From Anaerolineae bacterium (GTDB lineage Bacteria > Chloroflexota > Anaerolineae > J102), in contig JALXCB010000099.1 in the NCBI GenBank assembly GCA_026991225.1, positions 1-56,217 of the forward strand: 56,217 nucleotides of DNA, read 5' to 3'. Shown here one piece after another: positions 21,969 through 30,096 of the stretch. The notes under the pieces were generated by a model that was not told where the DNA came from, ran no database searches, and saw only the letters and a program-made list of their open reading frames with translations. The number at the start of each line of letters is the position of its first letter. Position 1 is the stretch's first letter. Position numbers and translations under genes: made by a program.

Positions 21969-23972
21969 ATGCGCAAGATGACGAATGTGCACATGCAAGA
22001 GCCGACCCTGGCGCCGGTGGAACAGTCCATCAACGAAGTTGCCGTCACCGCCGAAATGCTGCGCACCCAGGCGGACCAGCTCACGGGACTCTCCCGGTTC
22101 CTGGGGTTTGGCAAACGCATCCTCGTGCCCGCGGACGAAATCCACGCAGTCGTGGGCGATGGGATGCACATCAGCCGTATCTCCAAACACATCAAAATCT
22201 ACGGCAAGACCGCGGATCAACCCTCGGTCTACTGGCTGAACCCCCTCACCCAGGTCATCAAACTGAAGACCATCTCCTTCACCGTGCCCATCCGGGGCGT
22301 GAACGACGAGGGGGTCGAGGCGCTGGACCGCAGCAAGGTGAGTTTTCGCCTGTGGGCCCACGCCGTGGCCAAGCTCAATCCCGCCAAGGCCGACATCGCG
22401 GCCCAGCGGGTGGGCGAGGACACCGTCAGCCTGCTGAACACCATCACCAAGGTGGGCACGGCGGAGCTGGTGGCCGCGGCCGCGACCATGGACCTGTCGG
22501 AGATCATCGCCAACCGTCAGCGGCTGGCCGAGATCGCCTTCCCCAAGGTCAACCAGATTTTGGGCGAGTTGGGCTACGACCTGGCCCTGCTCACCGTCAC
22601 CCGGCTGGATGGCGAGGCCTATCGTCGCATGGTGGAGCAGGCCGAGGCCCGCATCTCCAAGGAAACCGCCATCGCCACCAACCAGGAGCAGATCGCGGAG
22701 ATCCAGGATCGCCAGGCCCGTCAGCGCACCGAAGCCGAGATCCAGGCCATCACCGAGAAGAAGCTGGCCGCGGAGCGGCTGGAAGCGGAGCGGGTGGTGC
22801 AGGAGGCCACCCTCACCCAGCAGGAAGCGGTCAAAGTGCGGGAGCATGAGGTCTCGTTGAAGGAGATCGAGCGCCGCAAGATCGCGGCCCAGGCCGCGCA
22901 CGAGGCCCAGGTCATCGAGCTGGAACTGGCCAAGAAGACCGCGCGCATCGACGCGGAGCGTGAGGCCGAACTACGGGCCCTCAAGCAGCAGAAGGAAGCG
23001 CAATTGCGGCTGGCCGTGGTGCGGGCCGAGGCGGAGCAACTGGCGCTGGCTCAGGCCAAGGAGATGGAGCGCAAGGCCCGGCTTACCGAGGCCGAGGCCC
23101 GGCGGCTGGAGCAGGAGAAGCTGGCCGAGGCGGAGCGCACCAAGAAGGTGCTTTTGCTGGAAGCGGAAGCGCAGGCTCAGGCCGAGCTGGTGCAGGCCGA
23201 GGCGGAAGCGGAAGCCGCGGTGAAGCTGGCCGAGGCGGCCAAGCGCAAGGCCGAGGCGGTGCAGGCCGAGACCGCGGCCCAGGGATTGGCCGAGGCCGAG
23301 GTGGAGGCCGCCCGGGTGAAGGTGGAAGAGGCCCGGGCGAAGATGGAAGCCGACCGTCTGCGCCAGATCCGGGCCGCGGAGCTGGAAGCCCAGCGCGAGC
23401 AGGTGAAGCTGTTCGAGAAAGCGCCCGTGCTGGTGGAGCTGGAGAAGCTCAAGATGCAGATGGCGCACCGCGAGCGGCTGATGCAGATGCAGATGGACGC
23501 GTATTTGCAGGCGTTCACCGCGCTGGCCCCCAACATGCGGGTGCACCTCTACGGCAACGGCGGTCAGGTCAGCAAGATCATGACCGACGTCATGACCATC
23601 GCCCGCGGCGTGCAGGTCATGGGCCAGGAGATCCCCGCGGTGGGGAAGCTGGTTGGCTCGGGCGAGGACTTCGAGGGCCTCGACCTGCCCGGTTTCGACC
23701 TGGCGGCTCTCATGCCCCTCATCCAGAAGACCATCGCCGAGATCAACCCCCGCGTCCTGGCGGGCATGACCGTGGGCGACCTGCTGGCCCGCATGGCCGA
23801 GGTGGCCTCGGGCGACGCCACCCTGACCGAGGCCCTGAGCCGCCTGCAGGATGACGCCAGCGTGCGTCTGATGGGCAACCTGCCCGTTTCACCCCTACTG
23901 AGCGCCCTGGGCGTCACATCGCCCGGAACCTCCGACAACGGTCGGGAGCAGGATTTGTCCCTGGCCGCATAA
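21969..23972 (+). CDS. Flotillin-like SPFH-domain protein with long coiled coil
   Basis: The 667-residue protein has an SPFH/band-7-like domain at about residues 45-220 (FGKRILVPADEIHAVVGDG, LKTISFTVPIRGVNDEGVE, LGELGYDLALLTVTRLDG), then a long Ala/Glu/Lys/Arg coiled coil (about 225-510, with EAE and AEA repeats as in flotillins), and a compact C-terminal region. Unlike flotillin or NfeD partners, it has no N-terminal membrane helix or hairpin and no clear signal for lipidation, so membrane attachment would have to be peripheral. Flotillins organise membrane microdomains. The neighbour murJ suggests, but does not show, an envelope role. A good terminator follows the stop. Confidence 0.82.
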   Translation: MRKMTNVHMQEPTLAPVEQSINEVAVTAEMLRTQADQLTGLSRFLGFGKRILVPADEIHAVVGDGMHISRISKHIKIYGKTADQPSVYWLNPLTQVIKLKTISFTVPIRGVNDEGVEALDRSKVSFRLWAHAVAKLNPAKADIAAQRVGEDTVSLLNTITKVGTAELVAAAATMDLSEIIANRQRLAEIAFPKVNQILGELGYDLALLTVTRLDGEAYRRMVEQAEARISKETAIATNQEQIAEIQDRQARQRTEAEIQAITEKKLAAERLEAERVVQEATLTQQEAVKVREHEVSLKEIERRKIAAQAAHEAQVIELELAKKTARIDAEREAELRALKQQKEAQLRLAVVRAEAEQLALAQAKEMERKARLTEAEARRLEQEKLAEAERTKKVLLLEAEAQAQAELVQAEAEAEAAVKLAEAAKRKAEAVQAETAAQGLAEAEVEAARVKVEEARAKMEADRLRQIRAAELEAQREQVKLFEKAPVLVELEKLKMQMAHRERLMQMQMDAYLQAFTALAPNMRVHLYGNGGQVSKIMTDVMTIARGVQVMGQEIPAVGKLVGSGEDFEGLDLPGFDLAALMPLIQKTIAEINPRVLAGMTVGDLLARMAEVASGDATLTEALSRLQDDASVRLMGNLPVSPLLSALGVTSPGTSDNGREQDLSLAA

Positions 23973-23979
23973 ACATTCG

Positions 23980-24020
23980 AGACCTCGCAGGCTCGTCAGG
24001 ACCTGCGAGGTCTTGTTTTT
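23980..24020 (+). terminator. Rho-independent terminator of the flotillin-like gene
   Basis: An 11-bp perfect stem, GACCTCGCAGG (23981-23991) with its complement (24002-24012), is followed by TTGTTTTT. Confidence 0.88.
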
Positions 24021-24054
24021 GTGGCTGCATGGAACGCAGGCGACGCGAGCGACG

Positions 24055-24403
24055 GCTCGCCGTTACGGATGAAAACGCCCCGCGGCCAGGTTGGCGCGGG
24101 AAGCCAATGCCGTGACGAGTGAAACGTGATGCGTGAGACCGTCACGTTTCACGTTTGACGTTTCACGCCCGTTGCCGGCTCGCTCGACGTGGGTTTCGAA
24201 TTGCTTTTGTGTAACTACTAAGGTATCGCGACCACTTTTTGCCACGAAGACACGAAGAAAAGCGAAGGCACGACGTATTTTTCATTATTTTTCCTTCGTG
24301 TCTTCGAAAAACTTCGAGCCTTCGTGGCTTTTGGCGGTCTAAAGTCAAGTACGTTAGCAGTTACGCTTTTGTAAACCAACGCAACGCTATTTCAAGAACA
24401 GCG
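24055..24403. repeat. Family C repeat, copy 2, interrupted by MITE B3
   Basis: The region between the flotillin-like and kinase genes is entirely repeat. The family C copy runs from about 24055 and continues after MITE B3 at 24373 (GTAAACCAACGCAACGCTAT), ending in AAGAACAGCGCT at the kinase stop codon. Removing B3 and one TSD copy restores the sequence seen in copy C1. Confidence 0.8.
24211..24364 (+). mobile_element. MITE family B, copy B3, inserted into repeat C with 8-bp target duplication
   Basis: The 154-bp element begins GTAACTACTAAGGT and ends ACGTTAGCAGTTAC. Its direct repeat GCTTTTGT occurs at 24203-24210 and 24365-24372. The uninterrupted target is seen in copy C1 (1950s), which proves insertion. 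It has no coding capacity; internal arms GCCACGAAGACACGAAG and CTTCGAGCCTTCGTGGC pair. Confidence 0.95.
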
Positions 24404-25447
24404 CTAGGGGATGCGCGGCAGCGCGGGCCAATGGAGCCGGGCGAAGGCGTGGTCCAGGCGGGCTTTGATCTCCGGCCGCAGGCGCTCCCGATACCGCCCC
24501 AACAAAGGCCCCCATTGGATGATCCAGCGCCAGAGCAGGGCCGCGTCGAGCTGGCGCTGGAACGCGTCCGGGGCGATTTCACATCCACGGCGGGCCAGCT
24601 CCTCCAGGTAGAGCGTCGTCATGGTCGGGAAGGTGAGGGGCGGCTGGGCTTCGGGATAGGCCCAGGGATGGAGGAAGGTCACCCAATCCAGGGCGGGCGG
24701 GCCCCAGGCCACAAGCTGCCAGTCGAACCAGATGCGCATCCGCCCATCCTGCGTGATGGCGATATTTTGGAACCCCGCGTCGCCATGGAGGAGGGTCATG
24801 GGCCCGGCATGCAGGGCTTCCAGCAAAGGGGAGGGATCGCGGGCCAGGGCCAGGAGTTTGGCGACCCGGTCGGGCGTGAGGCTGGCGTCGAACCAGCCTT
24901 CGGCCTGGATGCGCTCCAGGCCCGCCCGTCCATCCTCCACCAGCCGCAGGGCGTCCGCCTGAGTGGGCTGGAGTAGCCATGGCCAGGTCTCGGGCGTTTC
25001 GGTTTGGTTCCAGAAAGCCGCATGGAGTTTCGCCAGATCGGCGATGACGGCCCGTACATCCTCTTCATCCCAGGCGGCGCGCCAGTGGGTCGCGGGCTTT
25101 GCGGGCGGAAAAGGCAGCATCCAGAGTTCGCCCGTGGGCGCGCTGAGGGCGACGACCGTGGGCAGGGTGAGGGGCAGTCGGCCGGGGAGATGGGCGTAGG
25201 CCAGGGCTTCCCGCTGCGCTGCACCCTGCAGAAACGCGCCTTTCGCCACCCGGCCTTGCTTGTAGACCACCGCCAGCGATGAGGCCACGCCCGCCTTGCG
25301 CAGCCGCAGCCGCCAGTATTCGAACCGGCTGCCTGACAATCCGCCGGGAAAGGGCTGGCGCTGGATGGCGACGATCTCAGCCTGAGGCGCGGCCAAATGC
25401 CGCCGCACACCCCACAGCAAAGCGGGTGGAGTGGAATGCGCTGACAT
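24404..25447 (-). CDS. Aminoglycoside-phosphotransferase-like kinase
   Basis: The 347-residue protein has the APH/choline-kinase fold signature: MTLLHGDAGFQNIAI (catalytic loop HGDxxxxN) about residue 220, followed by IWFDWQLVAWGPPALDWVTFL, where the Asp of the DWQ motif binds magnesium. The N-terminal lobe has a lysine in VVYKQGRVAKG. The substrate is unknown; related proteins act on sugars, choline, ecdysteroids or antibiotics. A TAAAAT box 5 nt before the ATG predicts a leaderless message. The stop codon lies at the edge of repeat C. Confidence 0.85.
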   Translation of the reverse strand: MSAHSTPPALLWGVRRHLAAPQAEIVAIQRQPFPGGLSGSRFEYWRLRLRKAGVASSLAVVYKQGRVAKGAFLQGAAQREALAYAHLPGRLPLTLPTVVALSAPTGELWMLPFPPAKPATHWRAAWDEEDVRAVIADLAKLHAAFWNQTETPETWPWLLQPTQADALRLVEDGRAGLERIQAEGWFDASLTPDRVAKLLALARDPSPLLEALHAGPMTLLHGDAGFQNIAITQDGRMRIWFDWQLVAWGPPALDWVTFLHPWAYPEAQPPLTFPTMTTLYLEELARRGCEIAPDAFQRQLDAALLWRWIIQWGPLLGRYRERLRPEIKARLDHAFARLHWPALPRIP

Positions 25448-25458
25448 GACGGATTTTA
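25448..25458 (-). promoter_or_regulatory. Predicted leaderless -10 box of the kinase gene
   Basis: On the minus strand TAAAAT (25458-25453) is separated from ATG 25447 by 5 nt. It overlaps the stop codon of the VapC remnant, so the kinase promoter has been built from that gene's end. No good -35 is seen at 17-18 bp. Confidence 0.45.
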
Positions 25459-25577
25459 CGTTGAAGAGGATCCCAGCAATGTAATTGCTTGCTCCGGCGT
25501 AAGCGCTTTGATGTCTTCAACTTGATCACCAGTGCAATGTCCAAAATGGCGTTGCTGTCAATCAACACCTTGTCCAT
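25456..25577 (-). pseudogene. VapC toxin remnant with internal deletion
   Basis: The N-terminus MDKVLIDSNAILDIAL is a PIN-domain start. In a different frame the C-terminal end reads VEDIKALTPEQAITLLGSSST and stops at 25456-25458. Only about 40 codons remain of a normal 130-140, and the two ends are out of frame by 2 bases, so an internal deletion joined them. It overlaps the antitoxin gene by 20 bp, as in intact modules. Confidence 0.8.
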
Positions 25578-25809
25578 ATTTTTCCATCAGATAAGCGTTT
25601 TTCAGTCTTTCCGGATCATGCCCTTGGAGAATCCCGCCCCAATTTTCAATGAATTCATCTACAAGCTGAGGAAGATTTTTTTCTTTTTCTTCAGGCGCAG
25701 GTCGAATTGTGACTTCAACTTGTTGGCTTGCAAGTGATGTCATCTTGGGCAGGCTGATGGTTCCGTTTTCGCTGACCTGAGTCATGTATCGAAAAATTTG
25801 CTTTGTCAT
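25558..25809 (-). CDS. Antitoxin of the VapC remnant
   Basis: The 83-residue protein (from ATG 25809) has a short beta-rich start (MTQVSENGTISLPKM ... QVEVTIRP) typical of AbrB-like or DUF2281-like antitoxins paired with PIN toxins, and an acidic C-terminal half ending in DPERLKNAYLMEKYGQG. AGGT lies 10 nt upstream of the start. Its toxin partner is broken, so it is an orphan antitoxin. A mobile element is inserted just upstream (25837-26063), and its left target copy lies 19 bp before this start, so the original promoter has been displaced. Confidence 0.75.
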   Translation of the reverse strand: MTKQIFRYMTQVSENGTISLPKMTSLASQQVEVTIRPAPEEKEKNLPQLVDEFIENWGGILQGHDPERLKNAYLMEKYGQGVD

Positions 25810-25836
25810 GATAAAGACCTGTTGAAAGTGAAAATG

Positions 25837-26063
25837 CTGAGTGACTGACAAAACGCGTTGAGGTCTGCTTTGGTCGCCAATGCTGTCGACTCAAGTCGCA
25901 CCATGGCAGGCCTGCGGCCAATGGACGGCCTTCGCCGTCCATTTTCATGATGGAAATCAGGTCGACGGAGGTCGACCGTAGGCGCGAAGCGCCTTCAAAG
26001 GCACGAGTTTACTCGGTCAGATCGAGTGAAAGCAAGTGACTTCAAGATTTGTCAGTCAACCAG
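25837..26063. mobile_element. 227-bp non-autonomous element with 16-bp end repeats and 9-bp target duplication
   Basis: The ends are CTGAGTGACTGACAAA (25837-25852) and TTTGTCAGTCAACCAG (26048-26063), which match in 14 of 16 positions as inverted repeats. The direct repeat GTGAAAATG flanks it (25828-25836, 26064-26072). Inside is a chain of small palindromes (GGCCTGCGGCC, ATGGACGG/CCGTCCAT, GGTCGACGGAGGTCGACC, GGCGCGAAGCGCC). No open frame of note. Confidence 0.9.
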
Positions 26064-26126
26064 GTGAAAATGTTGTTGTCCACATTATAGCTCATGGTCA
26101 AGCCAGAGAAAAAGCCGCTTGTCCCG

Positions 26127-26727
26127 GGTGCGTCCTAAAATTTGGCAAATCGCGTTGTCATCAGGAATTCGGTCGTGCGGGCTCCACCCGGCGCTGAAGC
26201 GCCGGGCTACAAACCACGCCGGGTGAACCCGGCTTTGGCGGGCCGCGCCAGCCGAACAGCCCCGTTCACGGGGCGTTGTTCCTAGCCCGGAGCTTCAGCT
26301 CCGGGGTGATAAGCCTGAGAACGAATCATTACGAGCAGCAAACATGTTTCCTCGGCCACGCCCGCCCGGCGCTAAAGCGATACTGCTGGTTTACCTGGAT
26401 GCGGCGGGGATGGCCCCTCCCGTCCTCCCCCGCAAAGCGGGGAGGAGGTCTTTCCGCCGGAAGAAGCGCTTATTTCTTGAAAACCGACTGGCTTCGGGCG
26501 CAGGGGTGGAGGCAGCGTTGGCGGATCGCCGCCTCTACGGTTTGTTTTGTAGCCTACTTGGGTTTGCCAACAATATCCTGAAGCGCCGGGCTACAAAACA
26601 ACGCCGGATGAACCCGGCTTTTGGCGCGGGCTGGCTCTGAAAGCCTCCTTGAGGGGGCGTCGTTTCTAGCCCGGAGGTTCACCTCCGGGGCGCCAGGCGC
26701 AACGCGCCCATAATTTGGGACGCACCC
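26127..26727. mobile_element. 601-bp non-autonomous element with 10-bp end repeats and 9-bp target duplication
   Basis: GGGTGCGTCC (26127-26136) and GGACGCACCC (26718-26727) are perfect inverted ends, and GCTTGTCCC is duplicated outside (26118-26126, 26728-26736). The interior is a mosaic of family D palindromes (26187-26310 and 26580-26692) and a CCTCCCCCGCAAAGCGGGGAGG hairpin (split here only by a short loop). No transposase is encoded. The right target copy ends directly at the stop codon of the M1 peptidase gene. Confidence 0.88.
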
Positions 26728-26736
26728 GCTTGTCCC

Positions 26737-28299
26737 TCATCGTCCATTGCCCTGAGGTCCGCTTTTGCCCAAAATCCACTCCTCATACATAGGCGTGGGG
26801 TCGATGCCGCCCACCTCCTGCACGATGGCCAGGAAGTCGTCGGGCGTGGGGGTCTTGAAGCGATAGCGGTCGATGAACGCTTGCAACACCTTCAGATAGG
26901 CTTCCCGGCCCATGGCCTGGTAAAGGCTGTCGAAGAACAGCGCGGATTTGGCGTAGACCATGAGTTCGTAGTTCGTGCTGTTGAAGGCGGTGACTTCCTG
27001 GCCCACGGGCGTGTCGTAGCCATGCTTCTTGGCCCACTGCACCGGGATTTCCCATCGCTGGGTGCGGATGCGGTCCGCGGCCTCGGGGCCGTAGAGGGTC
27101 TCCATGTAGAGCAGGCTGCTGTGCTCGGCCAGCCCCTCATCCAACCAGGGATAGCGATAGGGGTCGGAGCCTACCAGCGCGTACCACCATTGATGAGAGA
27201 TTTCGTGGGCGATGAGATATTCCTGGGTGTTGGCCGCCGAGCGGTAGGTGTCCAGGCCGATGTAATTCAGTTTGGGGTATTCCATGCCCAAATAGCGGGT
27301 GGGCGCTTCGGTGATGTCCAGTTCGGTGAAGGGGTAGGGGGAGAAAAGCCGGTCGTAGGTGCGTAACACCGCGGCGGAATAGGCCAGCGCCGATTCCCCC
27401 GCAAGCTCGTCCCTGGACAAATAATGGCTGTTTACCAGGTTGCCGTCCACGGTCCGGCTAACCTCCTGCAAATCCTTGCTCAGCACCATGGTCCATTCCC
27501 GCGCGGGCCCGGTCACGAATTGGTGGGTCTTCCAGCCGGGGTCGGAGGCGGCGGTGTGGGTGATCTCCACGCCCGAGGTGATGATGAGGTAGTCTTCGGG
27601 CAGGGTAACGGTGACGGAGTAGAAAGCCAGGTCGGTGATGGCGATGTCGGCAAAGACGGGGGGAATCTCCAATCGCCAGGGGCTGACGGGGTCGCCCGTC
27701 TGGCGGGCGAGCATGGGATAGGCGTAGGGGAGGCTGAGGATGCCCTCGCTTTCGCCGAAGAGCACGTAGCCCTCTTTTTGCGGCGCCAGGATCTCGAAGT
27801 CGATCTCCAGGTCCAGATCGGCGTTGGGCTCCAGGTCATCGATGAGGGTGATGCGGGCCGCGGAGTTCTCCAATTCGGGCGCAAACCCCACCGCGAAGCC
27901 ATCGGGCAGGGTTCTGACCGCGGTCAATTTCATCAGCCCGCCCAATTGAGGCAGATTTGGATACTGGCGCACGTAGATATCCCGCAGCAGCCGACCGCTG
28001 AGGTTGCGGAAATGCACCCGCTGCTTTCCGAAGACCAGCCGCTTTTCAGGATCGATCTTCAACTGAAGGTTGTAGCGGGGCGTGCTGTCGAAGTCGAAAT
28101 CCGCAGGCAGCGACTCCTTGTGAAACGCGGGATAGTACGGCTCCATGGGATCAGGCGGCGGAGGCGGGGAGCCGCTGCACCCTGCCAGCGCCGCCAGCAG
28201 CCCGAACAACAGGAGAAAGAAGAGGAAAAGTAGGGATCGTTTCATTTGCAGGAGCCGTTTTTTCATATCCGCGGCTTTCGGATATACTTGGATCATCAT
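26737..28299 (-). CDS. M1-family metallopeptidase lipoprotein
   Basis: M1 enzymes are zinc aminopeptidases. The zinc site is complete: HEISH (His365, Glu366, His369, counted from the longest start) and Glu388 in WLDEGLAE, with the expected 18-residue spacing. The N-terminus is a lipoprotein signal (LAALAGC, Cys41) followed by a Pro-rich stretch, so the enzyme is anchored outside the membrane. The start is uncertain: ATG 28299/28296 has GGGGGAGG directly before it, while ATG 28266 or 28245 would give a more normal signal peptide. The YPKLNYIGLD segment stands where M1 enzymes have the exopeptidase GAMEN motif, and that motif is not obvious, so substrate preference is open. Confidence 0.9.
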   Translation of the reverse strand: MMIQVYPKAADMKKRLLQMKRSLLFLFFLLLFGLLAALAGCSGSPPPPPDPMEPYYPAFHKESLPADFDFDSTPRYNLQLKIDPEKRLVFGKQRVHFRNLSGRLLRDIYVRQYPNLPQLGGLMKLTAVRTLPDGFAVGFAPELENSAARITLIDDLEPNADLDLEIDFEILAPQKEGYVLFGESEGILSLPYAYPMLARQTGDPVSPWRLEIPPVFADIAITDLAFYSVTVTLPEDYLIITSGVEITHTAASDPGWKTHQFVTGPAREWTMVLSKDLQEVSRTVDGNLVNSHYLSRDELAGESALAYSAAVLRTYDRLFSPYPFTELDITEAPTRYLGMEYPKLNYIGLDTYRSAANTQEYLIAHEISHQWWYALVGSDPYRYPWLDEGLAEHSSLLYMETLYGPEAADRIRTQRWEIPVQWAKKHGYDTPVGQEVTAFNSTNYELMVYAKSALFFDSLYQAMGREAYLKVLQAFIDRYRFKTPTPDDFLAIVQEVGGIDPTPMYEEWILGKSGPQGNGR

Positions 28300-28339
28300 C
28301 CTCCCCCGTTATTATGCCATATGGTCATTGGATTCCCCC

Positions 28340-29761
28340 ATGAGCGCAAAAGTCAAAATTATCATCAGCGACACTCATATCGGCGCAGGCGGCGCGGACA
28401 TGGGCAATCGCCTGGAAGATTTCATTTCGGATGAAGTCTTCTTTCAGTGGATTCATGGGCTGATCGAGGAGTCGGAACAGTCGGGCCGAGAGATGACGCT
28501 GATCATCAACGGCGACTGGATCGAATTCCTGCAAGTCCCCACCGTGGGCAGCTTCGATCCCACCCGCCATTATCCCACCGACGCATACACCGACCTCAGC
28601 GAGGAGGCCGCCATCCAGCGGCTGGAGGTGGTGCACGCCGGGCATCCTCAGGTCTTCCAGGCCCTGGCCGATTTCATCTCTCCCGGCCCGCCCCGCCGCG
28701 ATCTGGTCATCCTCTTCGGCAACCACGATCCGGAGCTGGCGTATGCAGGCGTGCAGGAGCATCTGCTCGAGTTGTTGGATGCGCGGGGGCGCAAGCGGGA
28801 GCTGGTGCGCGTTGGGGAGCGACGCTATTTCAAGGATGGCGTGCTTGTGGAGCATGGCAACGCCTTCACCGAGGCCGTCAACCGTTTCACCGATCCTGAT
28901 CATCCCTTCGACCCTGAGGAGGAGAGGCTGATCCAACGCCCGCCCGGCTCCTACGTGGTCACCGATTTCTACAACAAAGTCGAATGGGATCGCCCGTGGA
29001 TCGATGGCGTGCATCCCATGAGCTCACTGGTCTTCTACGCCCTGGCCTACGATCCCATCTTCGCCCTGCGCTTCATCAAGGCCCTGCTCACTTCCACGCC
29101 CGACCTCATCACCGACATTCTGGCCACAGGCGCGCAGGAGAGCGCGTCGCAGGAGGTGTTGGCGCAGTTGGATGATGCGGATGAGCGGGCGCTGGCGCAG
29201 CGGTTGCGGGAGGATGACGCCTTCGCCGCGGCCTTCATGCAGGAGGTGGATCAGGCGCTGGCGGCCAAAGGCGCGGTCCCGGCTACGGCGGGATTGGCGA
29301 CCGCGGCCGGGGAGTCCAGGCCGCCCCAGGTGCGGGCGCAGGAGATCATGGAGCATTACTGGCAGGTGTTGGAGGATGCGGCCGGGGAGATGGCGAAAAA
29401 GACCGGGGCGAAAGTGGTTTCGTTTGGGCACATCCACGAGCGGGTGCAGAAGCGTCTGCCCGGCGGCGCGCTCTATCTAAATACGGGCACGTGGATCTGG
29501 AAGATGAACTTCAAGGATGCGCCGGACGCGGTGTGGCGGGACCTCATCGCCCATCCCGAGAAGTACATGTATCGACGTGAACTCACCTACGCCCGGGTCG
29601 ATATCGCCGAGAATGGCCGGATTATCGCCGCCCGGCTGCTGCTGGCGGATGACCCGCCCGGCCCGCCGCCGCCTCCAGAGCCTGCACCCGATCCCAACCT
29701 GTGGCAGCAAGTGGTTCTGGGCCTGCGAAAACTTATCGCAAAATTGACGGGATGGGTATAA
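28340..29761 (+). CDS. Calcineurin-like metallophosphoesterase
   Basis: The 473-residue protein has all five blocks of the two-metal phosphoesterase fold: SDTHIG (Asp11, His13), NGDW (Asp60), FGNHDPE, VEHGN, and FGHIHERVQK with LNTGTW. It resembles LpxH-like hydrolases in layout but is much longer, with an all-alpha insert between the fourth and fifth blocks (about residues 240-350) and an amphipathic C-terminus (QQVVLGLRKLIAKLTGWV) that could touch the membrane. The substrate is unknown. It is divergent from the M1 peptidase with only 40 bp between, so both promoters share that gap (TATTAT and CATAAT boxes occur there). The start ATG 28340 has no ribosome site. Confidence 0.85.
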   Translation: MSAKVKIIISDTHIGAGGADMGNRLEDFISDEVFFQWIHGLIEESEQSGREMTLIINGDWIEFLQVPTVGSFDPTRHYPTDAYTDLSEEAAIQRLEVVHAGHPQVFQALADFISPGPPRRDLVILFGNHDPELAYAGVQEHLLELLDARGRKRELVRVGERRYFKDGVLVEHGNAFTEAVNRFTDPDHPFDPEEERLIQRPPGSYVVTDFYNKVEWDRPWIDGVHPMSSLVFYALAYDPIFALRFIKALLTSTPDLITDILATGAQESASQEVLAQLDDADERALAQRLREDDAFAAAFMQEVDQALAAKGAVPATAGLATAAGESRPPQVRAQEIMEHYWQVLEDAAGEMAKKTGAKVVSFGHIHERVQKRLPGGALYLNTGTWIWKMNFKDAPDAVWRDLIAHPEKYMYRRELTYARVDIAENGRIIAARLLLADDPPGPPPPPEPAPDPNLWQQVVLGLRKLIAKLTGWV

Positions 29762-30096
29762 TGGTCATTCCGTGTGCCAAGACGTCTCGAAACCCGCATT
29801 GGGCGAGCTTGCAACCGACGTCAAACGTAAAGCATGAAACGTGAGCACTTTACGCATCACGCATTACGTTTTACGGCTATGGCTTCCCGCGTCAACAAGA
29901 ATGAGAAATCCGGTAACTGCTAAGGTAGTTGGCCCCAATCGCCCCTCTTTTGCCACGAAGACACGAAGGAAGCGAAGGCACGAAGCCATTCAAAAAAGAT
30001 TTTATCCGTGTTTTCTCGTATCCGTGTCGAGTGAACAGGGCTACGTTAGCAGTTACGAAATCCGTTGAGATTCACCTGGATTCATCGAGATCCCTG
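29762..30096. repeat. Family C repeat followed by MITE B4
   Basis: About 29780-29900 is a family C hairpin (AAACGTAAAGCATGAAACGTG paired with CACTTTACGCATCACGCATT words, each cut by loops). MITE B4 follows at 29913-30056. No gene is seen in the gap. Confidence 0.6.
29913..30056 (+). mobile_element. MITE family B, copy B4, with perfect 8-bp target duplication
   Basis: The 144-bp element begins GTAACTGCTAAGGT and ends ACGTTAGCAGTTAC, between direct repeats GAAATCCG (29905-29912 and 30057-30064). Its right end is only 41 bp from the transporter start codon, so it may have changed that gene's promoter. Confidence 0.92.

Noticed and set aside
26276-26640. Two overlapping frames of about 100 codons in the repeat-rich gap
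   Set aside because: They lie entirely within the 601-bp mobile element and its hairpins, are Arg/Pro-rich and show no homology or ribosome site.
30057-30096. preQ1 riboswitch before the queuosine precursor transporter
   Set aside because: Only about 40 bp separate MITE B4 from the start codon, and no preQ1-I or preQ1-II core sequence is visible there.
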